A stretch of DNA of 10,965 nucleotides, from positions 1 to 10,965 of the forward strand of contig JBPCJT010000030.1 in the NCBI GenBank assembly GCA_051005015.1, in the 5' to 3' direction. Under the pieces are notes generated by a model that saw only the letters and a program-made list of their open reading frames with translations, was not told the origin of the DNA and ran no database searches. A program made the position numbers and the translations under genes. Numbering within the stretch: position 1 is the first letter of the stretch; each line of letters starts with the position of its first letter. Below are positions 5,056 to 10,965 of this stretch, one piece after another. The DNA is from JACMME01 sp051005015 (GTDB lineage Bacteria > Gemmatimonadota > Gemmatimonadetes > Gemmatimonadales > Gemmatimonadaceae).

Positions 5056-7161
5056 TCAGGCGGTTTCCCGTTTGCCGGCGCGTTCGATCGCAGCAAGAAA
5101 ACGCGCCCCATATTTCTCCAGCTTTGCCGGCCCTATGCCCCTCACAGCCTGCATTGCCACAAGCGTACGCGGCCGGCTGGCGGCAAGGTCCGCCAGCGTG
5201 CGGTCCGCAAAAACGATGTACGCCGGCACCTTGTCCTCGCGCGCAATGGCTCCGCGTAGTTCTTTCAGTGTCGTCAATAGCAGTGCATCCAGCCCTGACA
5301 ACGCTGGCTGAGCCTCGGAACTCTCTGTTGGCGCAGCGCGGCGCAGGCGCTTCGAATTCGGCGTTGTCCCCAATTGCGTGGCAGCTGCCCGCTCTGGCGC
5401 CGAATTACGCTTCCGGTGAGTGCCCAGGCAATTGTCACACCCTTCACACGCGTTCTGCGCGGCCGGGTCACCGAAATATCGAAGCACGAAGCCGCGGCGG
5501 CAACCTGTGGCGTATGCGTATCTCTGGACGGCGTCGAGCTTGGCCATGTCGGCACGGCGGCGGCGCTCGAGCGAGCTCCAATCAACGCTCAGGGCGCTCA
5601 CTGGCGCGCTGAGATCGGTGAGGCGAAGCCCACCACCAGTGCGTTCCCACATGATAAACTGGCGACTCTGCAGGCTCTGCAGCATGCCGCTCACGCCGGC
5701 TGCGCCGCCGAAGCCCGGGGGAAGTCCCGTTGGATCGATTGTCGTGCCCGTGTAAATAGCAGTTCCCGCCGCGCGCCACAATGCTCGCAAGAGGTCGCGT
5801 TCGACTGCGTTGCCAGAGCCCGCCAACTCCCGCTTAATCCGGTCCGGAGTCGCGAGCAGGCGGACGAAGAAACGGGATGAGCAGGCCGGCTCATTTCTCA
5901 ACACACCCGTGGAAGTCAGCACTCGCAGAGCGGACTCGATCTCGCGCTCGCTCCCGGTTCCGCCGGTCTCAACCGCTATCTCGTTTACTGTTGCCGCGAT
6001 CATACCGGCAGTGTCTGCGAAACGCCGAAGCGCGGCATACACCGCTTCCACTGTCGCGCGGGATGGGTATGCTCCCTTGATGAAGTATTCGTGCGTGAAC
6101 CGGTCCTGAAACGCGTGCAACAGCACACAGTCGGAGTGCTGTCCGTCGCGTCCGGCGCGTCCGGCTTCCTGGTAGTAGGCTTCAAGGGTTCCTGGCATTG
6201 CGTAGTGGACAACGAGGCGGACATTGGCCTTGTCGATTCCCATGCCAAAGGCGTTGGTAGCGACAATCGCGCGAACCTGCCCGCGCATGAAGGCGTCCTG
6301 CACTTCATGCCGCCGCGCGTCATCAAGACCGGCATGGTACGCCTCCGCCGGCACTCCGGCTCGCGAAAGGTCGGTCGCAATGCGCTCCACTGCTTTTCGC
6401 GTCGATGCGTATACGATCGCGAGCCCTTCGTGCTTTCTCAGGGATTCGGCCAGAGTGACATCCTTGTCCGAATCGGAGCGCGCGGCAATGACGTGGTAGT
6501 GCAGATTCTTTCTGTCGAACCCGGTTATAATCACCTTCGGCGCTCGAAGGCTGAGTTGGCGCGCGATGTCGTTCCGGACTTCCGGAGTCGCCGTGGCAGT
6601 GAGCGCGATCGTGGGAGGCGCCCCTAATAGCTCGCGGACCTTGCCGACGCGCAGGTAGCTGGGCCTGAAATCGTGGCCCCACTCGCTGATGCAGTGAGCC
6701 TCGTCAACGGCGAGAAGAGACACGCCAATGGCCCGCAATCGCTCCGCTGTCGACCCGGCATCGAAGCGCTCCGGAGCTACATACAGCAATTTCAGCTCGC
6801 CGTTCTGCGCGCGCGCCATACGGTCAGCGACTTCGTTGCCACTAAGTGTCGAGTTGATGAAGGCCGCCGGAAGACCGCGTGCACGCAGCGCGTCAACCTG
6901 GTCCTTCATCAGGGATATGAGAGGTGAGACAACCACGGTCAGCTTCGGCAGAATGAGTGCCGGAACCTGAAAGCAGAGTGACTTCCCGCCGCCTGTCGGA
7001 AGGATGACGAGCGTATCACGCCCGGACAAAACAGAAAGCACCGCATTCTCCTGGCCGGGGCGGAACGCGGGATAGCCGAAATGCGCCTGAAGCGCTCTGC
7101 GCGCCTGCTCGATCGTCGGATGATCTGACATCAGCGGACGGTGTGCGGACGCCGTGTGCAT
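5056..7161 (-). CDS. recQ: ATP-dependent DNA helicase RecQ
   Basis: A 3'-to-5' superfamily 2 helicase for recombination and replication-fork repair. In the 701 aa: motif 0 FRPGQ (33-37), Walker A PTGGGKS (55-61), DEAH (153-156) with the aromatic-rich loop through WGHDFRP (161-167), TATAT (188-192), the second RecA domain, and motif VI QEAGRAGRDG (331-340). Then comes a winged-helix-like region (about 370-520), followed by the zinc motif Cys554, Cys572, Cys575, Cys578 in GCRRGFVLRYFG...CEGCDNCLG. A low-complexity linker (580-620) leads to an HRDC domain (622-695, with VRGIGPAKLEKYG). In E. coli RecQ the zinc module directly follows the helicase core, so the domain order differs. ATG at 7161 and ATG at 7131 (MSDHPTIEQ) are both possible; neither has a Shine-Dalgarno, and the shorter form fits usual RecQ N-termini slightly better. 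It lies 30 nt after the U32 gene. Confidence 0.95.
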   Translation of the reverse strand: MHTASAHRPLMSDHPTIEQARRALQAHFGYPAFRPGQENAVLSVLSGRDTLVILPTGGGKSLCFQVPALILPKLTVVVSPLISLMKDQVDALRARGLPAAFINSTLSGNEVADRMARAQNGELKLLYVAPERFDAGSTAERLRAIGVSLLAVDEAHCISEWGHDFRPSYLRVGKVRELLGAPPTIALTATATPEVRNDIARQLSLRAPKVIITGFDRKNLHYHVIAARSDSDKDVTLAESLRKHEGLAIVYASTRKAVERIATDLSRAGVPAEAYHAGLDDARRHEVQDAFMRGQVRAIVATNAFGMGIDKANVRLVVHYAMPGTLEAYYQEAGRAGRDGQHSDCVLLHAFQDRFTHEYFIKGAYPSRATVEAVYAALRRFADTAGMIAATVNEIAVETGGTGSEREIESALRVLTSTGVLRNEPACSSRFFVRLLATPDRIKRELAGSGNAVERDLLRALWRAAGTAIYTGTTIDPTGLPPGFGGAAGVSGMLQSLQSRQFIMWERTGGGLRLTDLSAPVSALSVDWSSLERRRRADMAKLDAVQRYAYATGCRRGFVLRYFGDPAAQNACEGCDNCLGTHRKRNSAPERAAATQLGTTPNSKRLRRAAPTESSEAQPALSGLDALLLTTLKELRGAIAREDKVPAYIVFADRTLADLAASRPRTLVAMQAVRGIGPAKLEKYGARFLAAIERAGKRETA

Positions 7162-7191
7162 GGAAGCATCAAATTGCGGCGGCCGGAAGCG

Positions 7192-9696
7192 TCAAACAGC
7201 GCGAGCAAAGTGCCCGCGCGTGAATTCGCCGCCCACGATCGCTCGAACGGATTGCAATGCGGGCGCTGTTTCCGCTGACATGGCATCCAGCGCGGCGCGA
7301 TATCCGGAAACCAGCTCCGCTACTGGATCGCCCGCGACGTTGAAGAGCAAGCGGTAGCCGCGAATGCCGGCACTCCAGAGCCGGGGCAGGAACTCGGAGC
7401 CCTCGATAGGTCGTGAATGCAGAAGCCGGTTCCGGCAGGCGTAGTCGGTTGCGACCGGAAACGTGTAGCCCGCCGGATCGGTTATCTGCACGAGGGGGTG
7501 CTTCTGGACGCAGAGATCGCGGCACGTGTAAGGGCCGCGATCGAACGCTGCGGAAAGAACGCAATGCTCGATGGTCATTCCCTCTGGACGCCCGTATATC
7601 ACCGCGTCGAAGCCCGCCCCGCGCCACGGTGCTGTCACAGCGGCAATCTCATCCGTCGTCAACTCCACCGACAGCACGATACGACGGGAGCCCAGCCTGA
7701 AGTACTCCGAGGCCGTATGCTGATTGAAGCAGTTTACGGCATAGTCCGCGACGACGTCACGCCCCTCGCGCGCGAGTTCGGTGACGAGGCCGAGATGCCC
7801 GGAAAGTATCGGGGTTTCCAGCGCCAGCCACTTGGTGAGAAGCTTCCGCTCGGCGGGGCGCACAATTGTCGGGGTGCGAAGACGCAACGTCGTTCCGCGG
7901 CGCGTGGCTTCCTCCTGGAGTGTCCGAACGTGCGCTACGGGTGGCATCGGGTGACGGAGGAACGGATCGAACGTGATTTCCGTCGCCCCGGCGTTAAGAG
8001 AGGTCCAGGCATCGGCGAGAAGGTAAACCTCGGCCGCGAGGATAAAGGCTGGTGGTGCGTCGGAGGGGGCAACCATTTCGACGCTCGGCGCAATCGCGGC
8101 GCCGATCCTCGTCTTCCGCTCCTGCAGCCGTGCATGCTCGGCCCAGTCGCGGCGCATACGAAGCTGCTCCACCGCGTGCTGCCTGAGACGATTGAGCTCG
8201 CTTACCGGAATGAAGAGTCCTGGTGCGAGACCGCTCGCGTCCAGGCCGGCCAGCGCGAAGGGCGTGTCACCGAGCCGTCCAAGCTGCAGGCGAAGCTGGG
8301 CAGCATCGAGCGCGCGGTTTGTGGCCGGCGCGAGTCCCATCTCGCTCCGAACATCTACAGTGTCGTCGCCGGCGGTGAAGACGACCTTGAGCGGTGAGCC
8401 ATGCTGCCCGAACACCCTTATATCGACGCGAGTTTTCCGGCTTCCATGTGGACCCGCGAGCGCAGCGAAACTTCCACGCGCACGCTCCAGCAATGACGCG
8501 TGGGACGTGCGCCAGACGCTCCAGCCAACCCGAACGGCTGCCGTGGAAGAACGGGATCCGTTCTGCTTCACGCACTGGCGGATTCCCTGTTCGCTGCGCC
8601 GTATCGTGCGCACATCCCCCAGGACGAAACCGGTCCTGGTGCCTCCACCCGGCCGCTCGAGCCCAATTCCGTCCCCGGGCTCGAGCGCCTGGGTCACCTC
8701 GACAATGATCCTGTCGCGCTCGAGACCCACCACCGAACCCAGCAGGAGTCCACGGTTGTCAGGCTGGTCCCGCGTGATGTATTCGCGTCCAGCCCGGCCG
8801 CCCAACATTCCGCCCGTGAAGCCGCGGCTGAAAATCTGAACGAGGTCCCTGGCTTCATCCGGTCGCGCCATGGCCGGCTCCCCTCGCTCGACGCGGCTCA
8901 GAAAATCACGGTAACTCTTCGTGACGGTGGCAACGTACTCAGCCTTCTTCTTTCGGCCTTCCACCTTGAGGCAGATTACGCCGGCGTCAGTTATCGCCTC
9001 CAGATGCTCCGTGGCAGCCAGGTCTTTCGCGGAAATCAAAAAGCCCTTGTCCAGCGTCGCACCCGTAACGGTATCGGTTAGCGAGTAGTCCTTTCGGCAA
9101 GACTGGGCGCATGCACCGCGGTTAGCGCTGCGCTCTGAAATCATCCCCGACATGAAGCACTGCCCCGAGTACGCTATGCAGAGAGCGCCATGGACAAAAA
9201 CTTCCAGCCCCAGGTCGGGGACCGACGCTCTGATGGCTCGGATGTCGTCCAGGGTATTCTCCCGGGCGAGAACTACGCGTCGTAACCCGAGCTCGTGCAT
9301 TGCGGCCGCGCCGGCTGCGTCGTGCACCGTCATTTGTGTGGAGCCGTGCAGCTCGAACCCCGGATATACGCGCTGAATCGCTCTGGTGAGGCCGATATCC
9401 TGCACAATCGCGGCGTCTACGCCAAGGTCAATCGCGTCACCAAGAAGGGTGAGGGCATCCCGCAGCTCCGCCGGCTTGACCAGGGTATTGAGGGTAAGGT
9501 AGACGCGCTTGCCGCGCTCGTGCGCGAGCCGGCACGCTTCGGCGAGCTCTTCCATGGTGAGCTGAGCGCCGTCGTCGCGTGCGTTAAACCTCTCGGCGCC
9601 GAGATAAATCGCGTCTGCGCCATTGGCGAGCGCGGCTCTGGCTGCATCGAGCGATCCTGCCGGGGAGAGCAGCTCGGGGGTGAATCGGCGTGTCAT
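7192..9696 (-). CDS. U32 family protein, RlhA/TrhP type (RNA hydroxylation-related), two-domain long form
   Basis: U32 proteins, once annotated as peptidases or collagenases, include E. coli RlhA (23S rRNA hydroxylation) and TrhP (tRNA wobble uridine hydroxylation). From MTRRFTPELLSPAG the product has 834 aa, longer than E. coli RlhA (about 650). The N-terminal barrel (about 5-275) carries PELLSPAGSLDAARAAL, DAIYLGAERFNAR and the U32 signature with Cys173, Cys180, Cys196, Cys200 (CIAYSGQC...NRGACAQSCR), then LKVEGRKK; these cysteines likely bind a metal or Fe-S centre. A middle DUF3656-like part (about 360-520) and a second U32-like domain (about 550-790) follow; the latter has Cys712, Cys725, Cys729 and Cys754. 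ATG at 9696 is chosen because homology begins there. An upstream in-frame TTG at 9765 would overlap the sigma gene and sits directly on a purine run with no spacing. Which RNA it modifies is not readable here. Confidence 0.88.
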   Translation of the reverse strand: MTRRFTPELLSPAGSLDAARAALANGADAIYLGAERFNARDDGAQLTMEELAEACRLAHERGKRVYLTLNTLVKPAELRDALTLLGDAIDLGVDAAIVQDIGLTRAIQRVYPGFELHGSTQMTVHDAAGAAAMHELGLRRVVLARENTLDDIRAIRASVPDLGLEVFVHGALCIAYSGQCFMSGMISERSANRGACAQSCRKDYSLTDTVTGATLDKGFLISAKDLAATEHLEAITDAGVICLKVEGRKKKAEYVATVTKSYRDFLSRVERGEPAMARPDEARDLVQIFSRGFTGGMLGGRAGREYITRDQPDNRGLLLGSVVGLERDRIIVEVTQALEPGDGIGLERPGGGTRTGFVLGDVRTIRRSEQGIRQCVKQNGSRSSTAAVRVGWSVWRTSHASLLERARGSFAALAGPHGSRKTRVDIRVFGQHGSPLKVVFTAGDDTVDVRSEMGLAPATNRALDAAQLRLQLGRLGDTPFALAGLDASGLAPGLFIPVSELNRLRQHAVEQLRMRRDWAEHARLQERKTRIGAAIAPSVEMVAPSDAPPAFILAAEVYLLADAWTSLNAGATEITFDPFLRHPMPPVAHVRTLQEEATRRGTTLRLRTPTIVRPAERKLLTKWLALETPILSGHLGLVTELAREGRDVVADYAVNCFNQHTASEYFRLGSRRIVLSVELTTDEIAAVTAPWRGAGFDAVIYGRPEGMTIEHCVLSAAFDRGPYTCRDLCVQKHPLVQITDPAGYTFPVATDYACRNRLLHSRPIEGSEFLPRLWSAGIRGYRLLFNVAGDPVAELVSGYRAALDAMSAETAPALQSVRAIVGGEFTRGHFARAV

Positions 9697-9732
9697 AACA
9701 GCTTGAAATGTAACGGCTTGACACGCCGATTC
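9682..9732. repeat. Perfect 14-bp inverted repeat at the U32 gene start
   Basis: Arms GAATCGGCGTGTCA (9682-9695) and TGACACGCCGATTC (9719-9732) are perfect reverse complements around a 23-bp spacer, arm starts 37 bp apart. The gene-proximal arm contains two bases of the U32 start codon and codons 2-5. The distal arm overlaps the candidate -35 box and promoter spacer. In RNA from the sigma gene the repeat would fold into a 14-bp hairpin hiding the AUG; in DNA it would be a two-site operator over the promoter. No T-run follows, so it is not an ordinary terminator. The spacer also has a near direct repeat (AACAGCTTG / AACGGCTTG). Confidence 0.85.
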
Positions 9733-9735
9733 CAA
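9707..9735 (-). promoter_or_regulatory. Candidate promoter of the U32 gene giving a nearly leaderless mRNA
   Basis: On the minus strand TTGGAA (9735-9730, 4 of 6 to consensus), a 17-bp spacer and TACATT (9712-9707, 4 of 6, with the key A2 and T6). Only 10 bp separate the -10 box from the ATG at 9696, so initiation would lie about 3-5 nt before the start codon. That fits the lack of a Shine-Dalgarno there. Both boxes are imperfect, so read-through from the sigma gene is an alternative or additional source. Confidence 0.4.
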
Positions 9736-9754
9736 TGAAACCTGCGCTTGAAAC

Positions 9755-10642
9755 TTACGCTGCAACCTCTTTGAGGGCCTGCCCCACGGTCCCTTCGCGC
9801 AGCCGCTTCAGCGCACGATCCCTGAGTTGACGCACCCTTTCGCGAGTGACACCGAGCATCTTGCCGATCTCGTCCAGTGTGTGCTCGCGGTCGGCCTCCA
9901 GGCCGAAGTACAGCCGAAGAATCTTGGCATCGCGTGGAGGCAGGGTCTCCAGCGCCCTCTCGAGCTCGCTGGTGCGAAACTTATTCAGAACCTGATCCTC
10001 GGTGCTGGGCATCTCCTCCATTGAAAAGCGCTCAATGAGGGAGCGGTCGCTATCCTTCCCAACCGCGGCGTCCAGGCGAACGTCAGCCGTGTTCAGTGCA
10101 AGGAGGGCCTGTACGATTTCGGGTGTAATAGCGGTGAGCTGTGACACTTCTTCCGGCGTCGGCTCGCGGCCGAGTTTATCGCGCAACAGGGCACTCGCCT
10201 TGATCACGCGAGAAAGATCCGCTGTTCTGTTGAGCGGCACGCGTACCGTACGTCCCTGCCGAGCGAGCGCCGACAGAATCGCCTGCCGAATCCACCACAC
10301 GGCATACGAGATGAATTTGACTCCCTGATCCGGGTCGAATTTCCGGGCAGCCGTGAGTAAACCGACGTTCCCTTCCCCAATGAGGTCGATAAGCGCCAGC
10401 CCGCGGTTCTGATATTTTTTCGCCACCGAGACGACGAAGCGAAGGTTACGCTTGGTCAACTCTTCCAGGGCGTTCTGGTCCCCCGCGCGGATCAGTCGGG
10501 CGAGATCTTTTTCCTGCTGGGCATTCAACAATGAATAGCGGCTGACTTCCGCGAAATACTGATCCAGTATGTCGCGGTCCGCTTCGTTCGGCGCTATGTC
10601 TGCCGGGATGGGATGCCGGCGGCGGCGCTTTGGTTCGGACAT
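9755..10642 (-). CDS. RNA polymerase sigma-70 factor, primary-type (group 1/2), without region 1.1
   Basis: It directs core RNA polymerase to -35/-10 promoters. In 295 aa: a basic N-terminus (PKRRRRHP), region 1.2 (DRDILDQYFAEV...LLNAQQEKDLA, 23-50), region 2 (about 60-135) with NLRFVVSVAKKYQNRG, the core-binding DLIGEGNVGLLTAARKFD and the -10-reading YAVWWIRQAI (113-122), region 3 (137-215), and region 4 (226-284) with helix-turn-helix HTLDEIGKMLGVTRERVRQL (254-273) that reads the -35. Region 1.1 and the non-conserved region of E. coli RpoD are absent. This could be the housekeeping SigA/RpoD-like factor of its phylum or a group 2 paralogue such as an RpoS-like factor; I leave the symbol blank. 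The ATG at 10642 has a GAGGA Shine-Dalgarno at 8 nt. No terminator separates it from the U32 gene 58 nt later. Confidence 0.93.
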   Translation of the reverse strand: MSEPKRRRRHPIPADIAPNEADRDILDQYFAEVSRYSLLNAQQEKDLARLIRAGDQNALEELTKRNLRFVVSVAKKYQNRGLALIDLIGEGNVGLLTAARKFDPDQGVKFISYAVWWIRQAILSALARQGRTVRVPLNRTADLSRVIKASALLRDKLGREPTPEEVSQLTAITPEIVQALLALNTADVRLDAAVGKDSDRSLIERFSMEEMPSTEDQVLNKFRTSELERALETLPPRDAKILRLYFGLEADREHTLDEIGKMLGVTRERVRQLRDRALKRLREGTVGQALKEVAA

Positions 10643-10757
10643 GAAATTTTTCCTCGCACGGGTACTTTAGGAATTTCGTAGCAAGGAATGCACCGTGAGG
10701 CCCATTCCGGCGGTATGGATTGCGATAATTCTGTTTTGGTGGCTGGAACCGGCAATT
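10643..10757 (-). other. Intergenic spacer upstream of the sigma gene
   Basis: These 115 bp hold the Shine-Dalgarno of the sigma gene and no other clear element. Several AT-rich hexamers (AATTAT, TAAAGT) could serve as -10 boxes, but none has a -35 match at 16-18 bp. I therefore assign no promoter, although one is expected here if the sigma gene is its own unit. Confidence 0.4.
10651..10655 (-). promoter_or_regulatory. Shine-Dalgarno of the sigma factor gene
   Basis: GAGGA on the minus strand, 8 nt before the ATG at 10642. This is the best ribosome-binding site in the window and fixes the sigma factor start. Confidence 0.7.
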
Positions 10758-10961
10758 TCAGTCGGGAGGCGGTTTGTTCCATCGCAGGAAACGAGTCGCG
10801 ACGGCCACGGCGAGAAATGCGATGCCGGCCCAGCGCAGAGCTGAATCGTCGATTCGAGCGCCATATGCCCAGATTGCCACGCCTACAACCGCTAGCACAA
10901 GCCGAAGTGTAACGGCGAGGGTGGATGAGCTTAAGGGACCGCGAGATCGGCGAAAGATCAT
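10758..10961 (-). CDS. Small two-helix membrane protein (start near window edge)
   Basis: The 67 residues from ATG at 10961 have a basic N-terminus (IFRRSRG), a hydrophobic helix at about 16-34 (AVTLRLVLAVVGVAIWAYG), a short turn (ARIDDSALRW), a second helix at about 44-57 (AGIAFLAVAVATRF) and the basic tail LRWNKPPPD. The basic ends would put both termini in the cytoplasm by the positive-inside rule, as a helical hairpin. No family is recognised. Only four bases are visible before the ATG, so the ribosome site cannot be judged and the gene may start further upstream. It runs in the same direction as the sigma gene, 115 bp ahead of it. Confidence 0.6.
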   Translation of the reverse strand: MIFRRSRGPLSSSTLAVTLRLVLAVVGVAIWAYGARIDDSALRWAGIAFLAVAVATRFLRWNKPPPD

Positions 10962-10965
10962 TGGG

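Noticed and set aside
6091..6627. 178-codon plus-strand open frame inside recQ
   Set aside because: It is antisense to helicase motifs IV-VI and has no supporting ribosome site or domain.
7417..8397. 326-codon open frame on the plus strand opposite the U32 gene
   Set aside because: It is antisense to a gene with clear family motifs, and its translation has no recognisable domain. Long antisense frames are common in GC-rich coding DNA.
7192..9696. U32 gene as a secreted collagenase or protease
   Set aside because: There is no signal peptide, and the cysteine signature matches the members now tied to RNA hydroxylation; the peptidase name is historical.
9718..9723. TTGACA on the plus strand as a -35 box for a rightward promoter
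   Set aside because: No -10-like hexamer lies 16-18 bp downstream and no plus-strand gene follows; the bases are part of the inverted repeat.
9682..9732. Inverted repeat as an intrinsic terminator of the sigma gene
   Set aside because: The loop is 23 nt and no T-run follows the stem on the minus strand; the stem also includes the next start codon.
9697..9765. Upstream TTG start for the U32 protein giving 857 aa
   Set aside because: The extra 23 residues do not resemble the family, overlap the sigma gene, and the purine-rich stretch before the TTG leaves no spacing for a ribosome site.
10724..10760. AATTAT/GATAAT-like hexamers upstream of the sigma gene as a promoter
   Set aside because: The nearest -35-like TTGCCG is weak and 19 bp away for the best -10 match; on the other strand there is no -35 match and no gene.

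Overview
The window is compact bacterial chromosome of moderately high GC, with nine complete or near-complete genes all read on the minus strand and the tail of a tenth gene entering from the left on the plus strand. The content is housekeeping: a sigma-70 factor, a U32-family RNA-modification-type protein, RecQ helicase, an acyl-CoA dehydrogenase, a small membrane methyltransferase-like protein, RNase G, and ribosomal proteins L21 and L27. I see no transposase, phage gene, CRISPR array, tRNA or rRNA. The protein style suggests Gemmatimonadota: a short primary-type sigma without region 1.1, RNase G with a poly-Asp insert, and a helical orphan protein after rpmA. That placement is an inference without database support; Acidobacteriota or a neighbouring phylum is not excluded.

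Reading in the direction of transcription (right to left): a two-helix membrane protein at the window edge (10961-10758); a sigma-70 factor with a good Shine-Dalgarno (10642-9755); a U32 protein (9696-7192) whose start codon lies in a perfect 14-bp inverted repeat overlapping a candidate promoter; recQ (7161-5056); an acyl-CoA dehydrogenase only 3 nt later (5052-3835); an isoprenylcysteine-methyltransferase-like membrane protein that overlaps it by 4 nt and probably starts at TTG (3838-3281); RNase G (3103-1547); a spacer with a degenerate 32-bp tandem repeat and a promoter with a perfect -35 box; rplU and rpmA (1380-774); a strong hairpin terminator (751-727); a 124-aa orphan helical protein with its own Shine-Dalgarno (652-278); and a convergent spacer to the plus-strand gene end (3-200).

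Functionally the window is weighted to transcription and RNA/ribosome work: sigma factor, U32 protein (relatives hydroxylate 23S rRNA or tRNA), RNase G (rRNA maturation and mRNA decay) and L21/L27. The recQ-ACAD-ICMT block is tightly packed and likely co-transcribed, but its members share no obvious pathway. I do not find a convincing new multi-gene system. The most unusual signals are the inverted repeat and promoter at the U32 start, the heptamer-based repeat before rplU, the rarity of Shine-Dalgarno sequences, and the RecQ domain order.
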